DNA of 64,000 nt, from assembly GCA_019321725.1 (NCBI GenBank), contig CM033119.1, positions 4,675,865 to 4,739,864 on the forward strand, in the 5' to 3' direction. This document shows, piece after piece, positions 26,314-38,700 of the stretch. Made by a program: the position numbers and the translations under genes. Origin of the DNA: Paulownia fortunei (lineage: Eukaryota; Streptophyta; Magnoliopsida; Lamiales; Paulowniaceae). Every line of letters begins with the position of its first letter. Within the stretch, counting starts at the first letter, position 1. The notes below the pieces were generated by a model. It was not told the DNA's origin. It was given only the letters and a program-made list of their open reading frames with translations, and did not search any database.

Positions 26314-26602
26314 GAGGGTGTTTGGGCATATTTATCTAAAAAATCTTATAAATTTTTACATTTTATAATAATTTAAAATTTTATAAAATATTAAGTCATA
26401 TCATAAAAACAGATTCTCAAGGTGTTTCATCAATAAAATAAGATAATGTAACTTATAAAATGTTAACAATAATAAATTTTAAAAATAAATTAGAAATTAT
26501 TTAGTATTTTTTAAATGAATTTATAAAATTCTAGCGTCTTGTTTTGAAACTTACAAACTCATTTTTTTTGTTTTTTTAAAAATCTTACGCACAAATGCCC
26601 TC
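26314..26602. mobile_element. MITE-like element with imperfect terminal inverted repeats
   Basis: The left end reads GAGGGTGTTTGGGCATA. The right end, read on minus, is GAGGGCATTTGTGCGTA. The ends therefore form an imperfect inverted repeat about 289 bp apart around an AT-rich core with no ORF. The GGGTGTTTGG-type terminus resembles hAT-like MITEs in plants. No convincing 8-bp target duplication is visible, which lowers confidence. Confidence 0.4.
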
Positions 26603-26630
26603 TATATTTATATACCTTCAACATAGGATT

Positions 26631-26646
26631 CCCCCCCCCCCCCCCC
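26631..26646. repeat. C16 homopolymer
   Basis: Sixteen consecutive C residues followed by ACGCGC, in AT-rich DNA. The length is prone to sequencing error. Confidence 0.85.
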
Positions 26647-26809
26647 ACGCGCAAAGGCAATTGATCTAACCAAGTATATCAATCTAGACACCATTCTCAA
26701 ACAATAAAAGTATAAGTGAGCTTAAAAGAATTTCTTTCTTTTGGTACTAAACTTTTGGCCTTAATGATAATGAGAAAATATTTTCTTGTTTCGTGATCAA
26801 TATTTTTAT

Positions 26810-27080
26810 AATCAAACTGATGATCAAATTAATTTTGTTGGTCGGCGATTTAACTGATCGAACAGGTTTAATCGACGGTCCAACCAATCTAAAGAGAAAT
26901 TGATTATATTTTTATTATATTATATAAAATAATACAAATTAATTATTATTTTAAAAATAAAAAATAATCAACATATAACTAAATATTAAATTTTAATTTT
27001 AAAAAAAATAATTAATTTTTTAATCGAGTTTCATGTTAATTAAAGTCAAATCAAACCGAACTGCTTATTCATAATTGAAT
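26810..27080. repeat. dispersed AT-rich repeat, copy 2
   Basis: Shares layout and words with the 11150-11560 repeat: a left part with GGTTTAATCGACGGTCCAACC, a core of TGATTATATTTTTATTATAT followed by ATATAAAATAAT, and a right part with AATCAAACCGAAC. This suggests a second diverged copy of one family. Confidence 0.35.
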
Positions 27081-27660
27081 AGGTCAATCCAATAAAATTC
27101 TGTGAACATTTCCCCATGCATGAGGATAGAATTCCTCAATCATTCACTTTAATCCCATTTAAATTTTAAGAGAATGAAAAAGAAAATGTGAAGGGGGTTA
27201 AGAAATAAAATATTTGCCCAACTATTCTTACTTTTTTGCCCTTTTAAGACCAAAAGTAGGAAGTTATAAATCCTTTTTGCTTCACTCACACTTATTTTTC
27301 TTTTTCTTTTTCATTTTTCCTCAAATTGTCATCTTTGACCACTACGTTCGTCTAAATTATTAGCCCATTATTTACTCCACTCCTGAAAAATCTGAAAATA
27401 ATAATAAAAAAAAGTCACTTGGATTTCCATATTTGAATAAAAGAACCAAATTTCTATACGTCATACCATAATTTATAGTAATGCATTGACATGGATTTCA
27501 TAATATGGCTAGGTCATCCATGTGAACAAATTCTTACTCTTTCTTGAGAGGTTTTTGGCTTTTCCACGTCTGTGACAAAAAGGTGGTATTTCTTTTTGTC
27601 ACGTGCATTTCATGTTTCATTTATTTATACAATCCAATGATTGCTTCATATTAAAATGCA

Positions 27661-27760
27661 TCTGCAGGTTCTCACCAGAATTCGAACCCCCACCCTACCG
27701 CTGGAAGCAAGTCCAAGTCAATTGTTCCGCTAGTTGAGCTGTGTCTGGGGACTTCATGTC
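27661..27760 (-). repeat. tRNA-related SINE-like fragment
   Basis: On the minus strand an A-box-like stretch (CAGCTCAACTAGCGG) is followed about 45 bases later by a good B box (GGGGTTCGAATTC). The spacing fits an internal pol III promoter. There is no full tRNA fold, so this fits a tRNA-derived SINE head rather than a tRNA gene. Confidence 0.4.
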
Positions 27761-30092
27761 CCATTTATTACACCCAAATTAAGAAGTGTCTTAATTGATA
27801 ACTTAGGAATGATCATTTGAATTGTTAACGAAAATATTTGTCTTTACCTTAAAATTATAACTGCCTAATTATAATGATTTGTTAATTTCTTGGTCCATAT
27901 CTCATTTTCAAAGTAATTTGTAAAATCTAACCGAATTGCTAGTCAGAAAAAGAAGTATAGCAAAGTGAGTGATAGAGCGAATACATGCAATGATCAAAGT
28001 AGAAGTAAAAATTTGCTGATTATTCACGACAACTTTAAACTCTAGTGTGTGTGGATTAGTGGCTTTACAACAAAATAAATAAATAAAAATTGGGTGAATT
28101 ATAAAAATTATCTTATTGAATTATTAAAAAAAAATATTCATCTAAATTTGTAAATTATAAATACTCTTTTAATATTTATTTCTATTTTATAAATTGCACC
28201 TATTGAGTGAATATTTATAAAATAAAAATAAATATCTATTTAAAATTTCGAAAGATAACTAAACTCTTTAATAATTAAGCTAAACATTAGGATCGTTTTT
28301 ATAATTTACCCTAAAAATTGATATAATAGAAAATACGTTATGTATGTAAATAATGAAGAAGTATTCATTTTATAAGAAATTAAATATTTATCTATTATTC
28401 AATTATCTAATATACATTACACCAGATATACTATGAATATTATCAAGTTTCGGACATAAACATATAATTTCCCTTAGTACAAGGATGAAAGATCCATCTC
28501 TTTATGTATCTTAAAATATTTATTTTTTTCTTTAGAAACTCTCCCTCTTTTTATTTTTCACAATTTTAGAAAGCTTTGAACAAGAAATATTCGTATTTCA
28601 TTGCAGTTGTGTTTCTTTTTATTTTGTTTTGAGTGAAATATTAGGAGTACGATTCAATCATTAAAAGCTTGAGTTATGACAACATAATTATAAGCTTATG
28701 TAACCAATAATCAACCAATTAGACAGTCCATAATAAAAACAAATTATTGAGAAATAATTCATGCAGTACTCTCTAGCTGCTAGATCCATGTACACACTAC
28801 TAAACCTAGTAGTTGGATATGAATATAGTACTTGTTGGTCTTAATTACGTTATTTGCAATAACTATACACTACAATTGTCGCATCAAATAAATATTTGAA
28901 GTTGCGTTTGGGTAAGATTTTAATTTGGAGGAAAAAGATTAATTTAGAGGTAAAAATTCAAATGACACTAATAGGGATTGAAAAATATAGCGTACAAGGA
29001 ATTTTAAAGGATTTATAATTCATAAGAAATTAAAATTATTCAAAAACAAACTAAATAAATTTGGTGGTTAATTTAAAATTCTTAACTTTAAAATCTTAGA
29101 TAAGTATTAGCACGTGCTACAATAGATTTTATATATAATATCTAAGGGATTGCAAGAAGTTATATTACACATCATAATATTAATATTTCATTGTATGATA
29201 TTATTATACACGCATCTCACAGTTTACAAACTTATTTAGATAAAGTGGGCAGCATAATTTTTTTCATTTATAGGGAAATTCATAGTTTGTAAATCGATCG
29301 AATCGAATTTAAATCAAAAATTCGTTACGTATTTAAATTGAATTGAAAAATTCGATTCGATATTTAGTTTTGATTTTTGTAAAACTTCTGTATTCAGTCA
29401 AATTTTGATTTTTTTTTATTAGTTTACCGAATCGAATCGAATATCGAATAATATTTTTATGTACATATTTTTATTTAGTTTTATAGTATTTTTATTTTTC
29501 TTCCTTGCCAAAATAAAAAGTAAAAACTAAAAAAATATAATTTTAATTTTAATATTTAATTTTGTAAATATTTCTTATTTTTTAATAAAATTTTGATAAT
29601 TGAAATATTGAACCGGAATACCAGAAAAAAAATTCGATACTTAGCACAGTTAATCGATTAATTAGATTGTGTATTGTTTTTTGACATACCAAAATTTTTT
29701 AATTTGATTCAAATGACTTGTGACAACAGAAATGTGCTCAAACAAACAATGTATACTCATAATTAATGAACCAAGAAAGAGAGATATGGCCACATATTTG
29801 ATGTCAAAGTGCAAGACCAAATTATAATAAGTTCATTAAAATGCAACCTAAGGCCATGTGGCAGTACTATGTTGATTATTTGGTTTTAGATGATGGTACT
29901 ATGAAACAGTAAGGGGGCAAAGCACATTCTTAATTGAAGTGTCCAATTGAGACCTATTTTCTAGTTCTATATTATTAGAATTACTATGAAACAGTAAGGT
30001 AGATTACTAGAGTGGTCTTATCACATATGATGACTAAATATTTTTTATTATTATTTTAGATGTAATATTATATGAATAGGTTAAATTCTATG

Positions 30093-30464
30093 TGCCCGTT
30101 TGATTTCATTTTCAAATTTATTTTTATATTTTTAATATTTTCAGAATTAAAAATATTTTTATTGCATTTTTCTGTAAAAATAAAAATATATTTTGATTAA
30201 TTATGTTTATAAGTAGACTATATAAGTTTAAAATGTACTAGTTTTATGGTGTTTTTTTATATAAAGAGACGTGATATATGATCATATTTGAAAATGAAAA
30301 TAGTTGATGCATGAAAATAAGTGGAATATTAATAATTTTGAAAATATTTTTTAAAAATAAAAATAAGTGATATTTTTGATGAAAATGAATAAAAAAAATT
30401 ATATTTTTTATTTCAAATAGTAAAAAATAAAAAGATACATTATAAAAATGAAACTAAATGGGCT
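30093..30464. mobile_element. MITE with terminal inverted repeats and CTATG flanks
   Basis: The left end TGCCCGTTTGATTTCATTTT is matched by the right end, which on minus reads AGCCCATTTAGTTTCATTTT (16 of 20 positions identical). The 372-bp element is AT-rich and non-coding. The flanks carry an identical 5-bp word CTATG on both sides (30088-30092 and 30465-30469), a possible target duplication. It is a non-autonomous DNA element; the superfamily is not clear because 5 bp fits no common class well. Confidence 0.55.
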
Positions 30465-30699
30465 CTATGTTTCTAACTAATTACCTAATTTTTTTCTTTG
30501 TAAAATTATGAAAAGTTATTGAATTTTGGATTTAGTTAGAAAAAACATTAAAAAAATATTTTATTACATCTTATAATAGTACTTTATATATATATATATA
30601 TATTTTAGTATGCTTTTTTTTAAATTATGAAAATTCAAGATTCAAACTATATATATTGAATTTAACGTGGAATTTGGTGTAGTTAAATGTTTTCGATAA

Positions 30700-31030
30700 A
30701 GCTTCCATTCACCAAGAGCTGTTCTAACGTGCGCCGTATCATTAATTTGTCGTGAACCACACGCGTGCCCAACGGTCAAAATATCTGAAAACCTCACAGG
30801 AATACTTCAACAAAGCCCGAGAAAAACCGAAGGATAAAAAATCAATCCCGAAGCCCACAACTTGGATTGGAAAAAATAAAAAAAAGTCCGAAAAGAATTA
30901 CGAGTACATTACATACAAAAGTCTAGTCTTGAATCGCCCAAACATGAGATTGGAAAAGAATCCCTTTCGCAAGTTACCTCGTAATCCACGTGCTAAAGTA
31001 CGCCTCTCTCCTTGTCTTTATATCTAATCC
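30700..31030. other. GC-richer islet with G-box, no gene identified
   Basis: This islet stands out from AT-rich surroundings. An open frame of 91 codons (30752-31027, GTG start) is lysine-rich with no recognisable domain. CCACGTGC (G-box) lies near 30987 and a CTTTATATCT TATA-like stretch near 31014. It could be promoter sequence of an unseen transcript or distal ARF5 promoter. Confidence 0.25.
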
Positions 31031-32120
31031 AACCCCCGCCCCTTCTCCCTCCATTTCTTTATTCAAAAATACTTTTATCAGGTCTTGTAATTTGGGTTTG
31101 AAGCAAACAATACACAATCTTGTAAATTTTGGTCAAAAGTAATACGCGCAGATATTGTTCAATACTTTTATAGCTGTAATTTAGTTTTTGATGATTTTTC
31201 TATTCAGAGACTGTTTTTTTATTTCAAATACGCATACACAAATAAATAATCAATGTAGGATGGAGTACCATTTGTCATAAATTTTTTTGTATATGCTTTG
31301 ATTGTGAGAAGAGTAGAAAACGAGAAACATAATAAAGATTGATTTAAAACATTATAATCATTGGTTTTTTCTTCAGCTTTAATCATACCCCACTTTTTCT
31401 TGTATAATTAAAATAAAAAAGAATAAAAAGTAAAATAAAATAAAATAAAATAATTTATACCAGGAAGACATATTAAAGAAATTACTATAGCTGACGCCAC
31501 AATCTGGCAATATATGCATGGATATATTATACAAGCTCAATAAATAAAGATAAACCATTCTTGTTTTTCATTTGTCAAGTTTTTCATTTTTACATTCTCC
31601 AATGGAATAATTACATTTCCTTCACAATAAATATTACAACATTAGGAAAGTATGCCTAGACTTAGTACTAATTGCTATATTAAGCACACATGATTTAGCA
31701 TTATTACATTTTATGAAATTTATTTTAAGTTGTTTTTCTAAGTCAAAGAATTTAAATATGGAGTAGTTTATTTGTACAAGCAAACCATGTCTATTTTATT
31801 TCACTTTTATTAAATATCTGACTCATTTCCCTGCTAAGCATAAGCACGAGTACGATTTCGTGTGGGAATAGCACTGCTCTGGTTATGCACATTTCTTTAT
31901 TCATTTCTCCAGCTAAAAAAATTTCTCAGCCTAAAGCTGCAACAGATCAACTATTTTCAGCAATTGTGCGCGCAGGTTAAGAGAATGCACACTCTTTGCC
32001 AGTTTTGAACCGATTCCATCAAATAAACAAGTCAGATATATTGCAAAAACTCAACAACAGTGAAAGAATCATGTAAAGAAAGAGGAAAAACAAGAGAGAG
32101 AAAAGAAAAGATTGAAACTT
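31030..32120. other. ARF5 upstream region
   Basis: AT-rich intergenic sequence leading into the ARF5 promoter and leader. I see no coding region. The transcription start of ARF5 cannot be placed from sequence alone. Confidence 0.5.
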
Positions 32121-32535
32121 TTGGTGTTATGTTGATTGAGAAAGGCAAAGGTGAAGGCTTCTGTTTTCTCAAAGGCCACTCTTTCCAGTGAAAGGTCAAT
32201 TTCTTTTGGAGAAGAATATAAAAAAAAAAGATGTAGGAAAAAGGGGAAAACACTTGATAATCCGACCACCCATGCTTTGGTCCGCGTGCTTTGATGCAAA
32301 ATAACTGACCCCTCTAAATTATTTTGTGTGTATAATTTTTGGTTTTTTAACTGTACCCTTCTTACTGTTGATAGTTTGTTGTTGATAGCCCCACATGGAT
32401 GTTTCAGTGGCTTTTTTAGCAGTTTGTGTTGTGTTCCCTGGTTTTGGATTTCTAGAGCATGCTCTCTTTGATTGGTTCCTCTCATACTACTAGATTCTCT
32501 GAATAACTGTCTTGGCTTTATTCTTCTGTACCTCC

Positions 32536-32736
32536 ATGAAATACTTAGTGGTTTCTTTAAGGAGCCTCTTCTGCTGCTGCTGGTGAACAATATGTGAGTT
32601 TTCTTGAAGTGGGTTATTTGCTGTTTCTCCTTTGTGTCGAAGAAATGTATGGAAACTGTCTTTGGATGGAAAGATTCAATCTTTCGGAGAGTTTGATGGT
32701 TGGTCTAATTGGTTCATGAAAAAATGGGTTCTTTAG
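32536..32736 (+). promoter_or_regulatory. upstream ORFs in the putative ARF5 leader
   Basis: Three short ORFs precede the ARF5 start at 32793: 32536-32586 (16 aa), 32645-32719 (24 aa) and 32716-32736 (6 aa). The last two overlap by four bases (ATGA). A further 20-aa ORF at 32129-32191 would count if the leader extends that far. Arabidopsis MP and ETT are known to carry uORFs whose effect depends on reinitiation by the ribosomal protein RPL24B/STV1. The leader borders here are inferred. Confidence 0.45.
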
Positions 32737-32792
32737 GTCTCGGGGTGTTTTTGGGATTGAAGCAGATAAAGGAATAGAGCATACAGAGATAT

Positions 32793-35700
32793 ATGGCTTC
32801 TCTTGAAGAAAAGCTCAAACCAGGAGGTTTGGTCAGTGGTTCGCATAATCTCCTTGAAGGGATGAAATTGTTGAAAGAAATGCATGATCATACTGGTCAG
32901 TTTATTTCCTCTGTTTTCTTACTGATATATGGCGTGCCTGTGTAATTAGATTTTGGAGTAGACTATAAGCTATATGGATATAAGTTTCAGTGAAAACTTG
33001 AGGCAATCCATCGAAAAAGCACCTGCAATGGACTTAAAGAAATCTTTTAATCAATTTCTTGTGATTTTTTTACCTTATAGGATTTGAAATCTAATTAGTT
33101 GATACTGGTTCACGATAGGGGTAAGAAAGCAAATAAATTCTGAGTTGTGGCATGCCTGCGCTGGTCCACTGGTCACCTTGCCTCAGGTTGGAAGCCTTGT
33201 CTACTATTTTCCACAAGGACATAGTGAACAGGTTCGTTTATTCTCTCATATATTTCTTAACAAATTTGTGACATTTGAAGTACTTTAGTCCATATTTACT
33301 GTTTTTTCTACTGCTTTATTAGTGAATTGTGCCAAAATTGGGAGCACACAAAGTGGCATGTCATCATATTGTTTTTTACTTCATTGTTCGGAGAAGAAAA
33401 ATGAACTAGATTTTATGACATTAAATTCATTTCAAGAAAAACCTTTTATAGCTAATTGTGTGCTCTGCAGAGTACTTGATTAACTTCTTATTTTCTCCAA
33501 TTTTTCACACATGGAATTCTTTCAGCATTGGCATTGCTCACTGGTCTTCAACCATCTTGGTGGAATACTCTCTACATTCCATTTATGTGTTTCCTTTTGT
33601 ACTAATCAACAAAATCAACAATTGGTAGCTGTAAGGGTTCATTCTGACTGAAATGGAGTGAAATTGGAATGATTACTTCAAGAGATTAGTAAGAATATAT
33701 CTTCCATTTAAAATGTGCCAGGTGCTGACCCTTTTGTCCGGGAGTGTCAAAATTTGGCCTTTAGGAGCATTTCTCCAGAATAATATACAAGTTTAACACT
33801 AACTCATAAAGGGTTCTTTGTTCTGGAAACTCTAGCTGTGTGCCAGTAAGAGTTTTTGTCTCCGGAAGTGTGTTTTTGGGGAAGGAATCCCCTTTTCAAT
33901 TCTTGAAAACCAATGAGAAATTGAAGTTTTTGCTTAATCCTTATTTGACAGAACATCTTGGCTGGATTTGCCAGAAAACATTGCCTTTTCATGTTTAAAT
34001 GAACCAAAAGATAACTCAATATGCTCTTTTTCCAGGTTCTACTCTCAGGGACCACCTCACCTCTGCTTGTGTTTAACTGTATCTTTTGCTTGACATTTGA
34101 AAGAGTCATACAGTCTATGTAGTTCTGCACAACATATTGAGTTTCATGTTTGTCATTTTTCTACTAAGAGACTTTATTGTACGCTAATTTCTCTTGTCAT
34201 ATTACACAAATGGGATCTTGCATGAGCTAATGTGCTCCTCATTTCTTTGCAACAGGTTGCAGTTTCCACTAATAGAACAGCTACGACACAGATCCCCAAC
34301 TATCCAAATCTCTCTGCTCAGTTGTTGTGCCAAGTTCACAATGTTACACTCCATGTATGTCTTTCCATCAAATTTTTAATTTTTTAATTTGTTAAATTAA
34401 AGTAGAGAAACTGGTTTTTATCCTGAAATAAGCTGGCTATGTTATTCTGGAATATTTATTGTTTTTTAAACTGTCTTCTGATCAATAGGCAGACAAAGAC
34501 ACAGATGAAATCTATGCACAAATGAGCCTCCAGCCTGTGAATTCTGTAAGTCTGGCCACTGCAAACTAGTTTTCGCATATCAGGGTGCCACTTGATAAAA
34601 AGCTGAGACAATAGTATGTATGGAAAAGTATTTAACTAGCATTCCCTATGGAGTACTTTTCATCAAGAAGCTTCTAAAAAATTGGCTGAGAGCGTATTCT
34701 TGGATTTTTGTCATCACCATGATGCTATATTTTTACTTCTGGTTCAGGAAAAAGATGTCATTCCTGTACCTGACTTTGGACTAAAGCCCAGTAAACATCC
34801 AACTGAATTCTTCTGCAAAATTTTGACAGCCAGTGATACAAGTACGCATGGCGGCTTCTCAGTTCCTCGAAGGGCTGCAGAAAAGCTCTTTCCACAATTA
34901 GTATGGTTATTATAAATTTGGCTAGCTATTTATCTGTCTATTTATATCTGGGTCGGATTCCATTATTAGCTTGTGATATATAATTGTTGTTATGTGTTAT
35001 ACCTTTCATTACATCAATTTAATCTTCTTAATGTCTATTTCAGGATTACTCGATGCAACCTCCCACTCAAGAACTTGTTGTCCGTGATTTGCATGATAAT
35101 ACCTGGAGTTTTCGTCATATATACCGGGGTAAGCATGCTGTGATATTTTCGATTCATTTAGTTATGTTTTTTCCTTTTGTGATTGCCCCTTTTCTTGGCT
35201 TTGGATATTTGTTCAAAGCTGGGCCTTCTAAAGTTAGTTCTGCCAAAAGAACCAGTGCTACCCAAGTTCAGCCGAGAAAATCCTATATTTTTGTCCGTTT
35301 ATCTTCTCTCATTCATGTCTGTGGAGATGCTGTCTTCAAATCTTACCTTGATGTCCCTTTCCTTCTTATTTAGGGCAGCCCAAGCGACACCTGCTCACAA
35401 CTGGTTGGAGTATGTTTGTTGGTGCTAAGCGGCTTAGAGCTGGTGATGCAGTTCTCTTTATCAGGTAATTTCCTAAACAATATGCTTGACTATCCTACAG
35501 CTGTCCACCCAGATATTTCTATTGTCTATCTGGATTATTTGAATGTACATTGGTTTTCTTTTCAGTTGTCCAATATGAAGATTTGATTCTATGCCTTTGT
35601 TTGGATTTGCGTCAGTTACTGTTATTTTGTATATGCTCAAGCATTTATATTTAAGTGAAGAAAGTCCTCTTGAAATATGTCTCTTTAGCCATTCTTTTGT

Positions 35701-38700
35701 CAGGGTATGTACAAATAGCGTATGCTCCTGCAATACCACCTAGCCTCCACCAACTTAGTTTGATTATTTTTGACAAAATGCAGTTTGAATGCTCATAATA
35801 AATATCGAATGCTTACACCGTGAACTGTGATAAATGTAACTCTGTGGCATTGTGTAACACCCCCATTACTACACAACTAGATATATATTATAATTTAACA
35901 TGATAGAACCTGTGTGCATGCATGGAATATTTTTTTTTTTGTAACACTTTAAGAAAAAATATATCACTTCTTACATGCACAACCCTGTTTAAAATAATTT
36001 CTAATACATATCATGTATATAGCAGGATCAATATTTATATAAAAACACAACACCCATAATAACCCAATATTTACATACTTATTTACAGTAAAGTTGTAGT
36101 ACCAGTCTAAAATATAATACAACAGACTCAAAATATAACAAGCCAACAAAATAGCCCAACAGGTCGTCATCCATGTACACACTCTCTCACAGACACCTGC
36201 AGGAGCTCCAACCGCCGCCCAGCCAATAAAAGATGCTTCAGGTATCGTCGTACTCACCTACAATGCATAAACTATATGAGCTAACGCTCAGCAAGTAAAG
36301 ATTATGCATGTCAAAGAATAATCCACAATATCGAGTCATGCATCTCAACATGCTATGCCCATAATGCAATTTTATGCATCAAAATATTTCTCTCAAAATC
36401 ATTTCTTTCTTGGGCCCCTGACCAACGCTACTATCCCATGCACTGGAAAAGAGCTCTGTATACCGCCATAATCCAATGGCTAATAATCATATAAGCATGC
36501 AAATCCATGCATACTCATACGCATGCAAATCCATGCACACGAACCTGCAAATCCATGCATAAACCATGCAAATCCATGCATGCTTCGGTGCACTAGTAGT
36601 GGTCAGTAAAATATTTTCCTCAGTAAAATATTTTCCTTTCTCACAATCATGCCGTGCAATGCAAGATTTATCACAATGCGCGTATATGATGCATGCACGT
36701 GCCAATGACAATGCCCATGTATGTATGCTCAATTGAGAGTCCTCTACTATGCACATATGATTTATGATATTACATATAATTCACACATCTACTATGTCTA
36801 TGCATTGTAGTTGCAAATGAATCTTTACTTACCTTTCCCTTGGTTGGTGGCTTAGTCTAAATTTGTTTAGTATTCCTCTCCAACCTTAGATGTAAAATAG
36901 CCTGTAATATTACCCAACATCAAGCACCATTCCCAATTTGGCAAGTTGAAAGCACAAAATCTCATACTAGACCTTAAACACCAAGCTATAAGCTAATAAT
37001 CAAGCTTTCACAAACTAGAACCCTATATAGCCCCTCAAATACCTCAATTTCTCATCTTAAATGCATGCAAACATCATGTAATTGAATTATTATAACTCTA
37101 ATAGCATGTACCTAATTGTTAACAATCAATAGCAACATATCAAGGTTGAAACATGCTAAGTGATCAGATGTGGCAGATTCACATTTTCATATTTTCTTGC
37201 TATCAAGTTTAGTTGCATGATAATTTTAACATCCCTAAGCATATCCAATCACTCCCAAATTTTTACCACACTTATATAACATGTATATAAATGTAACCAT
37301 ATCATAGAATTGCTAAAAATCACGGATATAGCTTCCCAAGTTCAGCTCTCTTCACGACATACTGAAACAGATTGTTTCCTACCGTGACAGTTTTGCACAC
37401 TTCATGACATTAATGGTTTTGGCACCCTTAAGTATATTCAATCACTCCAACATTTTCACCATACTTAGATAACATATATAAGGAGACAACCAGGTCATAT
37501 TATTACCAAAAATAATGGATTTAGCTCCCTTAATTCAGTGTCCTTCACAGCACACCAAAACAGATTTTGCTATTTTGGCAGTTTGAGTGTTTCTCCAATA
37601 TCATTCTCTATTTCAATTTCCAACTGATAAAACTTCATTCCAATACTCTTAACTCATATATGGTCATGTAAATGGTAATAATTATAGGTTTTATTCAACA
37701 TACCATACACTTTTGAAGCCTAAAACACAAGAAAACAGTAAGATGACAGTTTCTGCCACAATTATTTCCTATTAAGTGTTTGTGATCAAAAACCCTTTCT
37801 TTGTGCACCAAAGTCTAACTAAAAACTTCCTAACACTTTTATAAGAGATATTGAAAGCTTAATAAACCATGAAACCATTCATAATAATCTGAAAACCAAA
37901 GGCAAAACCGTAGATAAGTGTTACCTATGCAGATTTTGAGGCTAACTTGATGGTAATCACTTCTTCTTTGCTTTTCTTGCTTTTATTTCAACTTGGAATC
38001 AATTTGGATCACTTGGAGACCTTAGGTGTGTGTTTGGAAGATGAAAATGGCTGAAATGAGGGTCTGGTCGTTGCTTAAGGGTGAAGGGTTTGAGGTGTTA
38101 GCTTGAGATGTTAGCTTAAGCTTAATAAGAAAGCATGAGGTGGCAAGTAAATGGCAAATCTGATTTTCTCCCTTATCTTGCAGCCCTAATCTTGTGTGTC
38201 TCATCTATTTTTATTTGGTTGCAACCTATCTTAATCACCATTCATTTCCATAGGTAATTCCTATGTCCGTTCATTCGATCTCGAAACCGATTCGCATCCG
38301 ATTCTTAAAGAATTATCTAGTTTGCATTTCTAAAATCATATGCACATAAGGGCCTTGTAATATGACACTTAAATCATATTATATCATGTCCAATATCCCA
38401 AGTATGCTAATTTACAAATATATACTTTTGAAATAACTTGATCAAATCAAATTAAACCGTATAAGGTTACTAGTAACTCTTTTAGCACTTCCAAAATTAT
38501 AACCTATATATCCCATCTATATCTAATATTGATCCACCTCATTTTTTTCTTATTTCAATATAAAATCAACTACTTAGATTAAGAAATTCAATAACTAATA
38601 CCGTGCAAGAGCTTCAGAATTAAGTTTAATATTCAAGAATGTCGTATAAAATGAAATAAATTATGCAATGTCAATAGAAATGCAAATAGCATATAAAATT

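Larger units (their letters stand above)
25800..30090. other. intergenic with repeats, no gene seen
   Basis: No coding region can be supported. The stretch holds a MITE-like element (26314-26602), a C16 run (26631-26646), dispersed repeat copy 2 (about 26810-27080), a tRNA-related SINE-like patch (27661-27760) and a TTCGATTCGAT-type AT-rich repeat at about 29285-29690. Confidence 0.6.

Noticed and set aside
27661..27760. tRNA gene
   Set aside because: A-box and B-box words are present, but no acceptor stem or anticodon arm can be paired.
32069..32590. 173-codon minus ORF upstream of ARF5
   Set aside because: It lies antisense in the ARF5 leader/promoter, has no recognisable domain and ends in a hydrophobic AT-driven stretch.
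35053..35428. ORFs of 106 and 81 codons in the ARF5 5' half
   Set aside because: They are exon 6 with intron read-through and an intron frame running into exon 7; they are not separate genes.
36494..36592. CRISPR-like array
   Set aside because: The repeats are short, irregularly spaced and lie in a plant LTR; CRISPR arrays do not occur in plant nuclear DNA.
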